This document shows, one piece after another, positions 1 through 6,886 of a stretch of 64,000 nucleotides of DNA. The DNA comes from Paraburkholderia nodosa (GTDB lineage Bacteria; Pseudomonadota; Gammaproteobacteria; Burkholderiales; Burkholderiaceae), in NCBI RefSeq assembly GCF_001718195.1, contig NZ_MCNV01000021.1:1-64000 (forward strand), in the 5' to 3' direction. Made by a program: the position numbers and the translations under genes. Within the stretch, counting starts at the first letter, position 1. Each line of letters starts with the position of its first letter. The notes beneath the pieces are model-generated. The model saw only the letters and a list, made by a program, of their open reading frames with translations, did no database searches and had not been told where the DNA came from.

Positions 1-309
1 ATGTTTCCGCGCGTGCGCGGGGTCTCTGACCGCGCGGGGTCCGGCACTGCCTCGCCATGGCGGCAGCACCAGTGTGGCCTTCGGCGAACTCCCAGCGCCT
101 CGGCACCCCGGTCATCCCGCGACTTTCGCCGTGGGGCATGTATTTCGCGGCTCAATACCCGGCCCACGCGTACCCCTATCAACGCTTCGCCTGCATCCTT
201 GCGGATACACACGCATGACTCGGGGCCGCCGTGGCTGGCTAGGCCTTCAACGTATGACTCTTTCATTCACAACACTCTGCCGGTTTAGACCGGCGCACAG
301 GAGTCGAAC
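1..309. other. Region upstream of tauB, no convincing gene
   Basis: No reading frame here resembles a protein. The 95-codon frame from position 1 has Arg/Ser/Pro-rich composition typical of a chance ORF in GC-rich DNA. A tauA gene might be expected upstream of tauB, but its 3' end is not visible. A good ribosome-binding site (CAGGAG) sits at about 297-303, directly ahead of the tauB ATG. Confidence 0.4.
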
Positions 310-1092
310 ATGGCGGAGCTGAAAGCAGAACACGTCAGCGTCATATACGAAAGTGCGCGCGGTGCGCTCACCGCGTTGCAGGATGTCTCGGTGTCGGTGA
401 AGAGCGGCGAGATCGTCGTGGCGCTCGGTGCATCCGGTTGCGGCAAGAGCACCTTGCTCTCGCTGCTCGCCGGTTTCCAGCGGGCCACCTCGGGCACGGT
501 GACGCTCGACGGCGTTTCAGTGAGCGGCCCTCATGCGAGCCGCGGCGTGGTCTTCCAGGACGATGCGTTGATGCCGTGGCTCAACGTGATCGACAACGTC
601 TCGTTCGGCCTGCGCATGCAGGGCGCGAGCCGCGCTCAACGCGCGCATCGCGCGTCCGAAGTACTCGAGCTCGTGAAGCTCGGCGGCTTCGAGCGGCACC
701 GCATCAGCGAGATCTCGGGCGGCATGCGTCAGCGAGTGGGCCTTGCACGTGCGCTCGCCGCCGACCCCGCATTTTTGCTGATGGACGAGCCGCTAGGCGC
801 ACTCGATGCGCTCACGCGCGAACGCATGCAGAGCCTGCTGCTTGATGTCTGGAGGCAGACCAGCAAGGGCATTTTTCTCATCACGCACAGCATCGAAGAA
901 GCCGTGCTGCTGTCGACCGAATTGCTGATTCTCTCGCCGCGCCCGGGCCGCGTCGTCGCGCGCCATCGGCTCGATTTCTCGCGCCGTTATGCCCAGGGCG
1001 AATCGCTGCGCTCCATCCGCAGCGATCCGGCATTCACCGCGATTCATCTGGAGTTGCTCGACCAGTTGATGCGCGAAACCGAAGGGGCCTGA
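310..1092 (+). CDS. tauB: Taurine/sulfonate ABC transporter ATP-binding protein
   Basis: Cytoplasmic ATPase of a sulfonate importer that energises uptake of taurine or a related alkanesulfonate as a sulfur source. The 260-aa protein has Walker A GASGCGKST (residues 40-48), signature ISGGMRQR (135-142), Walker B FLLMDEP (155-161) and the H-loop histidine at 193, so all catalytic elements are present. The stretch between Walker A and signature (SRGVVFQDDALMPWLNV) is typical of TauB/SsuB. The start is supported by CAGGAG about 7 bases upstream. The permease gene follows after 1 base, so the pair is co-transcribed. A TauA binding protein and TauD are not in view, so the exact substrate is inferred from family resemblance; an SsuB-like role remains possible. 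Confidence 0.88.
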   Translation: MAELKAEHVSVIYESARGALTALQDVSVSVKSGEIVVALGASGCGKSTLLSLLAGFQRATSGTVTLDGVSVSGPHASRGVVFQDDALMPWLNVIDNVSFGLRMQGASRAQRAHRASEVLELVKLGGFERHRISEISGGMRQRVGLARALAADPAFLLMDEPLGALDALTRERMQSLLLDVWRQTSKGIFLITHSIEEAVLLSTELLILSPRPGRVVARHRLDFSRRYAQGESLRSIRSDPAFTAIHLELLDQLMRETEGA

Positions 1093-1093
1093 T

Positions 1094-1954
1094 ATGGCGA
1101 TTAACGACTCCCCTAGTGCGACGCTTGCAGCAGCAGAAGCCCATCAAGATACCCGGGAGCCAACGCGAGCGCGCAACGATGCTCCGCGCTTTCACGCAGG
1201 CCATGTTGCCACCGCCGCGACGCTCGGGTCGCTGCTGGCGCTCTGGTGGCTCGCGAGTCATCTGCAATGGCTGCCTCCCGTGCTGTTGCCCACGCCTGAG
1301 GCCGTGTTGCGCAAACTCGTGCGTCTCTATACCGATGGCTTCGACGATGCCACGCTCACGCAGCATCTCGCCGCCAGCCTCTCGCGCATTGCACTTGCGT
1401 TCGCGCTCGCAGTCGTCACCGCGATTCCGGCAGGCATCGGCATCGCCACGAGCCGAGTCGCGCGCGGCGTGCTCGACCCCATCATCGAGTTCTATCGCCC
1501 TGTGCCGCCGCTCGCCTATCTGCCGCTGATGGTGATCTGGTTCGGCATCGGCGAACTGTCGAAGGTGCTGCTGATCTACTTCACGATCTTCGCGCCGCTG
1601 GCCATCGCCACTGCTGCGGGTGCGAACCGCGTAGCGAAAAGCCGATTGCTTGCGGCGCAGTCGCTAGGCGCGACTCGTTTTCAGTTGCTCGTCCACGTAG
1701 TGCTGCCTAGCGCGCTGCCGGAAATCCTCACGGGCGTGCGAATTGCGCTGGGCGCGGGATGGTCCACGCTCGTGGCCGCCGAACTGATCGCTGCCACGAG
1801 AGGCCTGGGCTTCATGGTGTATTCGGCCTCGCGCTTTCTCGTCACGGATGTTGTGGTCGCCGGCATTCTGCTGATCGGCGCCATTGCGCTCGTGCTCGAA
1901 CTCGGATTGCGTGCCGTGCAGCGCAAGCTCACACCCTGGCACGAGGAAGGTTGA
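1094..1954 (+). CDS. tauC: Taurine/sulfonate ABC transporter permease
   Basis: Inner-membrane permease of the BPD-transporter (MetI-like) family and partner of the preceding ATPase. The 286-aa protein has a polar N-terminus of about 40 residues, then about six hydrophobic segments. The cytoplasmic EAA-type loop (AAQSLGATRFQLLVHVVLP, near residues 193-211) docks the ATPase. The ATG is 1 base after the tauB stop. The 40-residue polar leader is a little longer than usual, so a downstream start is conceivable. No tauD dioxygenase follows: about 700 bases of decayed sequence come next, so the transporter operon ends here. Confidence 0.87.
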   Translation: MAINDSPSATLAAAEAHQDTREPTRARNDAPRFHAGHVATAATLGSLLALWWLASHLQWLPPVLLPTPEAVLRKLVRLYTDGFDDATLTQHLAASLSRIALAFALAVVTAIPAGIGIATSRVARGVLDPIIEFYRPVPPLAYLPLMVIWFGIGELSKVLLIYFTIFAPLAIATAAGANRVAKSRLLAAQSLGATRFQLLVHVVLPSALPEILTGVRIALGAGWSTLVAAELIAATRGLGFMVYSASRFLVTDVVVAGILLIGAIALVLELGLRAVQRKLTPWHEEG

Positions 1955-2165
1955 ACTCCTTCCTGCTGCCCCACACCGCGCGCGCACTGAAACTCGAGTG
2001 AGCGGCGCTCATTCGGATGTTCAACCTTGGCTGATAACGTCCGTTGACTGCGTCGTCTCTCCCCGTGACCTGTGCCAGCCAAGTTTTACACCTGCCGAGC
2101 AGCGGCAGGCGAGCCCGTTGGTTTTTCACGGCTGTCAGTGCGCTGCGCTTTAGACGCACAGGTCT

Positions 2166-2600
2166 TCACTTGCGTTTCAGGTGCCTGACGTGGACTTGAG
2201 AGGAGTCTTTGTAATTCCGCTTGATAATCGGACCGCAATTCCTTTGCGCGCAAGTCATGGCTGAGCGAGAACCGCGAAACACTTCACTGTCTCGATCGAG
2301 CGTCGCTTGCAACGGCACGCCATGACTGGACGGGTGGGTCCTGAGGTGGAGGCGTTTCATCCAGGCTTCCAGGCGGTTGTTCGCCGCGTCCTGCGGCATA
2401 TTCTTTGCCCAATCCGCAAGCTCATTCCAATGCATCTATGTTGACTCCAGCGTCAAGGAACCAGACCAGGGATGCCGCGAGCCACCTTGTGCCGCGGGCT
2501 TGAGGACGGACGTCCTTCTTCACCAGTGCCTCCATCAAGCGTGCCGAGCCGGCGATCGTTGCCACGTAGAACACGTTGTCGAGTTCTCGCCGGCCCCCAC
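2166..2600 (-). pseudogene. Decayed gene, possibly the 3' part of an ankyrin-repeat protein
   Basis: Read on the minus strand, one frame from about 2600 to 2445 gives a coherent stretch (DNVFYVATIAGSARLMEALV, then FLDAGVNIDALE) before a stop. An adjacent frame continues with HWNELADWAKNMPQDAANNR and runs to about 2166. The join looks like a small deletion around 2440-2450, and the VATIAGSARLMEALV / DAGVNID pattern resembles ankyrin repeats. No intact frame or start codon was found. The gene lies between tauC and the DUF746 gene, and its original function is unknown. Positions 1955-2165, between tauC and this remnant, hold nothing recognisable. Confidence 0.35.
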
Positions 2601-2622
2601 AGCGGCATAAACTGTCTGGTGA

Positions 2623-3480
2623 TCACCGTTTCTCATCAGCTTCGCGTCTAAGGACGGCAGACACTTTAAGCTTTCTCGCATCCGGATACCACATCCGCTT
2701 GCACGCCCGACATCTGTAGAAGATACGTTGAGTTCTTGCCTCGTTAATCTTCGCAATATCGCGACCGTCGCAGTGCGGGCAAGCTACGTCCTGCGGCACA
2801 GGCAATCGTTGCCGATGTTTCGCAAGCAGGTATGTCTGGTACCCGCAGGCAATACATTGAACGCCGGGATTGTCGCCATCGCTGCGGTGGAAATACTGCA
2901 CGGGTGATCCGCAGCGCAGGCACTGGAGCCCTTGGTCGGCCGGCGAAAAGCCCAACCGGTAGCGCGGTCGCGAAACAGGTAACGTCCCTGCCTCGCGACA
3001 CTGCTCCAGCACATCGGAAAACAGGGTTTCAAGTCGCTTACGGTATCGCCTGAACAGGCCCGCATCACTGGCTCCCGAGATCCGCCACGCTTCAAACGGC
3101 GTCCATGAGGCCCACAGCAAAACGGCCGTTGCATAGATGCGTGGATAGCTCTGACGCTGAAGGCGATAAAACGGTGTGTTCTTCGAACGGGAAAAATTCG
3201 AATCGCAGGCGTCGCAATGATAGAACGCCTGGTCGGGTTTTATCACTGAGACATTCCGGTTCTCGCAATATGGGCACGCAATTGTCGCCAGATGTTCCGG
3301 TTGCAGCGCTGACAACGTTGCGGCCATGTCCCGCAATGCCAGCTCCTCACTCCAGACCTGCACGAGTTTCCGATACTCGTCCTGAGTGACGTGCGCGAAC
3401 GCCGACTTAAACCAGACGGGCAGGCTCGGACCGGCGTCTGGGACTGTCCGTCGCTCACATTCGCTCGACATATCCGTCAT
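2623..3480 (-). CDS. DUF746-like zinc-ribbon protein
   Basis: Protein of about 285 aa, rich in paired cysteines arranged as repeated zinc-ribbon units: CPYCENRN ... CDACDSNF near residues 70-95, CLRCGSP ... CIACGYQT in the middle, and CPHCDGRD ... CRACKRMW near the C-terminus. This arrangement and length fit the DUF746 family seen in Burkholderia. Its role is unproven; the repeated Zn ribbons resemble those of IS1595-type transposase N-termini, suggesting nucleic-acid binding. The start at MTDMSSEC (3480) is preferred because it clears the stop of the neighbouring transglycosylase remnant (3491); an in-frame ATG at 3516 would overlap it. No strong ribosome-binding site is visible. Confidence 0.6.
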   Translation of the reverse strand: MTDMSSECERRTVPDAGPSLPVWFKSAFAHVTQDEYRKLVQVWSEELALRDMAATLSALQPEHLATIACPYCENRNVSVIKPDQAFYHCDACDSNFSRSKNTPFYRLQRQSYPRIYATAVLLWASWTPFEAWRISGASDAGLFRRYRKRLETLFSDVLEQCREAGTLPVSRPRYRLGFSPADQGLQCLRCGSPVQYFHRSDGDNPGVQCIACGYQTYLLAKHRQRLPVPQDVACPHCDGRDIAKINEARTQRIFYRCRACKRMWYPDARKLKVSAVLRREADEKR

Positions 3481-3490
3481 GGGAATCCGA

Positions 3491-3908
3491 TTACTTTGTG
3501 ATGTACCAGAGCGCATCGGTGCTCGTGCCGGGCACCGGAGACTTCGGCGGTGCCGGCTGCGGATCGATAGACTGCGCTGGCGTCGCAGAGGGCTGCTTCA
3601 CGGGCACCCCGGTCGACGTCGATCGAATCGCATACCACAGTGCGTCGGACGAGACCGACGCGGTGTTCTTCGACACGGCGGGTGCGCTGGTGATTTCGAG
3701 GCCCGCAAACGGGATGTACGCCTGCGGCGGCGTAAACGAGGGCGGGAGAATGGGCATGGGCGTATCCGGTGAACCGGAAATGGACTGAGCGGCATCATAA
3801 ACCTTGCGCGCATACGCAAGCCGCCTGTCGGGCGACGCGGCGTTGTACGCACCTACCGCGTTCCATGTCGGGCCGAACTGGAGGATATTCTGCGCGAGGA
3901 TCACGGTG
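3491..3908 (-). pseudogene. 3' fragment of a lytic transglycosylase gene
   Basis: The C-terminal part of the minus-strand frame ending at 3491 contains ILAQNILQFGPTWNAVGAYN followed by AASPDRRLAYARKVYDA. This is the characteristic end of a VirB1/Slt-like lytic transglycosylase catalytic domain (the conserved NAVGAYNA block), followed by a Pro/Ser-rich tail. The catalytic glutamate and N-terminal half are missing. The sequence becomes the N-terminal part of tssG in a different reading frame at about 3895-3912. Such enzymes help T6SS or secretion machines cross peptidoglycan. A 347-codon frame spans the join, but its N-terminal two thirds are the out-of-frame shadow of tssG, so a working product is unlikely. 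Confidence 0.6.
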
Positions 3909-4265
3909 CTCCCGCGTGATCTGCTCGGTATACCGCAGCGGTAGCGCCCCCTGGCTGCCAAGCAGGCCAAAGAAGGCCGGAGTGACGTCGACCCGGAACA
4001 CGTCCGCCGCGGCGCGCTGCTGTTTGTCGCCCAACCGCTCACCCGCAGCATTAAACGAGACAATCTGCTCGATTTCGCTCGGCGGTAATGTCGTTGACAG
4101 TGTCGTGCGAAACGTAATGCGGTCAGGCACCGCATCCTGTTGCCGCGCGCGACCGTGACCGACGAACCATCGTTCGAGCAGGCGCGCTGTCTGGAAGAAC
4201 TCCGTACGCCAGGGTTCAGCGAGCAGGCGTTCGAGGGAACGTGAATCTTCGGGCCAGGTCGACAT
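3909..4265 (-). pseudogene. tssG: tssG 5' fragment (T6SS baseplate subunit)
   Basis: The frame starting at 4265 encodes MSTWPEDSRSLERLLAEPW, RTEFFQTARLLERWF and later VTPAFFGLLGSQGALPLRYT. These are the conserved N-terminal blocks of TssG (VasB family), a wedge subunit of the T6SS baseplate. Homology ends near residue 117 (after TEQITREH). A full TssG is about 330-360 residues, so some two thirds is gone and replaced by the 3' end of a lytic transglycosylase gene. The start lies 16 bases downstream of the PAAR stop. This is a decayed core gene and the locus cannot supply TssG. Confidence 0.72.
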
Positions 4266-4280
4266 GGTACGTATTCCGCG

Positions 4281-4556
4281 TCAGTCAGTCGCGCACCCGG
4301 CGGCGCCGCCGGCCTTGACGTGGTTGTCCTTGCACGGACACAGCACGAGATCGCCGTCGAGCACACAGGCTCGCCCATCCTCCTCCATGTCTGTGCCGGT
4401 GCCCTGGATCGGATGTTCGCCCGGGCACTTGCCGCACGTGGCCATCTCGTGATCAAGGGCGATACGTTTGTGGCCGTCGTACATGCTTGATGTCGTTGCG
4501 ATGACATGTCCGCCAGTCGTGGTCGGGTCGCCATCGCATACCAGGGCCTTGCTCAT
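4281..4556 (-). CDS. PAAR-domain protein (T6SS spike tip)
   Basis: Small 91-aa PAAR protein that caps the VgrG trimer and sharpens the T6SS spike. It begins MSKALVCDGDPTTTGGHVI, with the PAAR-like GD..TTGG.V motif, and carries a C-terminal Cys/His set (CGKCPGEH, LCPCKDNH) that would bind metal at the tip. The start at 4556 is chosen over an upstream in-frame ATG because GAGGTAG lies 5 bases before it. It is the last gene of the vgrG-adaptor-effector-immunity module on the minus strand. There is no C-terminal toxin extension, so it is a structural tip only. Confidence 0.8.
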   Translation of the reverse strand: MSKALVCDGDPTTTGGHVIATTSSMYDGHKRIALDHEMATCGKCPGEHPIQGTGTDMEEDGRACVLDGDLVLCPCKDNHVKAGGAAGCATD

Positions 4557-4621
4557 AGGACTACCTCGCTTGCTGCCATTGCTCAAATCAGGTATCACGT
4601 TATCCAGAATTTCGGACCCCG

Positions 4622-5362
4622 CTATTCCTTATACCTGAAGTAAAGATTGCCAAATTTCGCAGATTTATCGCCTTGGCGATTTTCCCGTGAAGTCTTGCGG
4701 AGATCGATGTTCTTTATGTTGCTCCAGCCAAATGTCGAGAAAATCAGTTCAGCCATCCTGACAAAACCCATGAGCTTCCACGAGACCCTCAAGGCAATGA
4801 TTCCAGTAAAAGCCATCAAAAATGGGATGACCATCAAGAAAAAGAATCTTGCACCGTCGTCATGAAATAATTCCCCCCCGGCCTGAATTACCATTAGCGT
4901 GGTTACCGCTAAATAACCCACAATTGTCCAGCATAGCCATGCCTTGACCGATTTCCGGAAATGCGCGCTGCGCCCTGCGGTTGCGTGGGGATAAATCGCC
5001 AGTAAGCCATCTTCCTTTCGCCTGACTGCATACGCGACGTACCGGCTCTCGCCGATCTGTTCTGCGGCGACCTCAACAGAGTCACCGTTAAGCATCGGCA
5101 TCATCCATAGCCAGCCCTCGACCTGTTTGCCGTCCAGATTGAACTGCACCCAGTCCGCCTCCTCTTCCGAGTTACCTGCCATACTGATCAGTCCAATGCC
5201 GATGGCTCCGCTTCCCATCAGCGACGCAGCCACGGCAGTCGCACCGATCTGTTGGTGCTGAACCTGCGTCAGAACAAAATCATGAGTCCGGCGCGAACGT
5301 TTCAGCTCCGAGATCGTGCCTGACAGCAACACGCTGGATTGGCCTAAATCTTGGCTTCTCAT
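4622..5362 (-). CDS. T6SS effector-associated membrane protein, probable immunity copy 1
   Basis: A 246-aa member of the family often labelled 'putative type VI secretion system effector' but found beside VasX/BTH_I2691-type toxins. The N-terminal half (about 150 aa) is soluble, with conserved VQFNLDGKQVEGWLW and LLAIYPHATAGRSAHF. Two hydrophobic segments follow near residues 155-205, then a basic tail. Length and membrane topology resemble TsiV2, the 246-aa VasX immunity protein. This is the third gene in transcription order after the effector and the first of three paralogues by coordinate. It differs from the others mainly in the transmembrane region. The immunity role is inferred from position and topology. 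Confidence 0.68.
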   Translation of the reverse strand: MRSQDLGQSSVLLSGTISELKRSRRTHDFVLTQVQHQQIGATAVAASLMGSGAIGIGLISMAGNSEEEADWVQFNLDGKQVEGWLWMMPMLNGDSVEVAAEQIGESRYVAYAVRRKEDGLLAIYPHATAGRSAHFRKSVKAWLCWTIVGYLAVTTLMVIQAGGELFHDDGARFFFLMVIPFLMAFTGIIALRVSWKLMGFVRMAELIFSTFGWSNIKNIDLRKTSRENRQGDKSAKFGNLYFRYKE

Positions 5363-5383
5363 ATAGCAGGATACCGAAATCAG

Positions 5384-6124
5384 CTATTCCTTGTACCTGA
5401 AATAGAGGTTTCCGAATTTGGCGGATGTGTCGCCCAGGCGATTTTTTCGAGAAATCTTGCGGAGATCGATGTTCTTTATGTTGCTCCAGCCAAACGTCGA
5501 GAAAATCAGTTCAGCCAACCTGACAAAGCCCATAAGCTTCCAGGCGACACGCAAGGAAACAATTCCGGCAAACACTACAAGAAATGGGGCAGATATCAAT
5601 AAAAATGTTATGAAATTGTCGCTCATGAATATTTTTACACCTATTTTTATCACCCCGATAATCATCAACACCAGATAAGTTGCAATCACCCAATATAGTG
5701 ATGCCTTACCCGCTTTCCAAAAATGCGCACTCCTTCCTGCGGTCGCGTGCGGATAAATCGCGAGTAGACCATCCTCCTTTCGCCTGACTGCATAGGCGAC
5801 GTACCGGTTCTCGCCGATCTGCTCTGCAGCAACCTCAACGACATCGCGGTTCAGCATCGGCATCATCCATAGCCAGCCCTCGACCTGTTTGCCGTCCAGA
5901 TTGAACTGCACCCAGTCCGCCTCCTCTTCCGAACTACCTGCCATACTGATCAGGCCAATGCCGATGGCTCCGCTTCCCATTAGCGACGCAGCCGCGGCAG
6001 TCGCGCCGATCTGTCGATGCTGAACCTGCGTGAGGACAAAATCACGAGCCCGGCGCGAACGTTTCAGCTCCGAGATCGTGCCTGACAGAAGGACCGTGGA
6101 TTGGCCCAAATCTTGGCTTCTCAT
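5384..6124 (-). CDS. T6SS effector-associated membrane protein, probable immunity copy 2
   Basis: The middle of three tandem paralogues, also 246 aa. Its soluble N-terminal part is nearly identical to copies 1 and 3 (start MRSQDLGQSTVLLSGTISEL). The segment from residue 160 to 205 is clearly different (SLYWVIATYLVLMIIGVIKI ... FLLISAPFLVVFAGIVSLRV) and remains hydrophobic. The C-terminal basic block (SNIKNIDLRKISRKN ... FGNLYFRYKE) is shared. The 21-bp spacers on both sides are nearly identical, giving a 762-bp repeat unit. The likely role is an inner-membrane protein protecting against the pore-forming toxin encoded upstream, or against a variant of it. Confidence 0.67.
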   Translation of the reverse strand: MRSQDLGQSTVLLSGTISELKRSRRARDFVLTQVQHRQIGATAAAASLMGSGAIGIGLISMAGSSEEEADWVQFNLDGKQVEGWLWMMPMLNRDVVEVAAEQIGENRYVAYAVRRKEDGLLAIYPHATAGRSAHFWKAGKASLYWVIATYLVLMIIGVIKIGVKIFMSDNFITFLLISAPFLVVFAGIVSLRVAWKLMGFVRLAELIFSTFGWSNIKNIDLRKISRKNRLGDTSAKFGNLYFRYKE

Positions 6125-6145
6125 ATAGCAGGATTCCGAAATCAG

Positions 6146-6886
6146 CTATTCCTTGTACCTGAAATAGAGGTTTCCGAATTTCGCGGATGTGTCGCCCAGG
6201 CGATTTTTCCGCGAAATTTTTCGGAGATCAATTTTTTGTATATTTTTCCATTCGAAAATTGAAAAAATATATTCTGCCATTCTGACGAACCCCATGAGCT
6301 TCCACGAGACCCTCAATGCAATGATTCCAGAAAAAACCATCCAGAATGGCAGGGCAATCAAAAGACCAAACCTTACTCCTTCATTTTGGAATATCTCAAC
6401 CCCTCTCTGAGCGATCCAAAGAATGGGAAGAATTGCATACATGGCAATTGAGACTAATATCCACGCCTTGACCGATTTCCGGAAATGCGCGCTGCGCCCT
6501 GCGGTTGCGTGGGGATAAATCGCCAGCAAGCCGTCTTCCTTTCGCCTGACTGCATAGGCGACGTACCGGTTCTCGCCGATCTGTTCTGCGGCGACCTCAA
6601 CAGAGTCACCGTTAAGCATCGGCATCATCCATAGCCAGCCCTCGACCTGTTTGCCGTCCAGATTGAACTGCACCCAGTCCGCCTCCTCTTCCGAATTACC
6701 TGCCATGCTGATGAGGCCAATACCGATGGCTCCTGCTCCCATCAGCGACGCAGCCACGGCAGTCGCACCGATCTGTCGATGCTGAACCTGCGTCAGAACA
6801 AAATCACGAGTCCGGCGCGAACGTTTCAGTTCCGAGATCGTGCCTGACAGAAGGACCGTGGATTGCCTCGATTCTTGATTTTTCAT
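6146..6886 (-). CDS. T6SS effector-associated membrane protein, probable immunity copy 3
   Basis: This copy is directly downstream of the effector gene. Its start MKNQESRQSTVLLSG at 6886 overlaps the effector stop by ATGA (6883-6886), implying translational coupling of toxin and protector. A longer frame to 7015 exists but lies inside the toxin gene and is discarded. The protein is 246 aa with the same layout as copies 1 and 2: a soluble domain (residues 1-150), two hydrophobic stretches (about 155-205, sequence unique to this copy) and a conserved basic tail. Tight coupling makes this the best candidate for the cognate immunity protein. Confidence 0.72.
   Translation of the reverse strand: MKNQESRQSTVLLSGTISELKRSRRTRDFVLTQVQHRQIGATAVAASLMGAGAIGIGLISMAGNSEEEADWVQFNLDGKQVEGWLWMMPMLNGDSVEVAAEQIGENRYVAYAVRRKEDGLLAIYPHATAGRSAHFRKSVKAWILVSIAMYAILPILWIAQRGVEIFQNEGVRFGLLIALPFWMVFSGIIALRVSWKLMGFVRMAEYIFSIFEWKNIQKIDLRKISRKNRLGDTSAKFGNLYFRYKE

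Larger units (their letters stand above)
4622..6886 (-). repeat. Tandem triplication of the immunity gene, 762-bp period
   Basis: Genes ending at 4622, 5384 and 6146 are exactly 762 bp apart. The 21-bp spacers (5363-5383 and 6125-6145) are almost identical (...AGCAGGAT.CCGAAATCAGC). The first about 460 bp of each coding unit is highly similar, while the next about 150 bp, encoding the transmembrane segments, is divergent, giving a conserved-variable-conserved mosaic. Confidence 0.85.

Noticed and set aside
1..288. 95-codon frame at the window start as a gene
   Set aside because: Composition typical of random GC-rich DNA, with no motif.
3491..4534. 347-codon frame as one intact gene
   Set aside because: Only its last third resembles a protein (transglycosylase end); the rest is out-of-frame tssG DNA.
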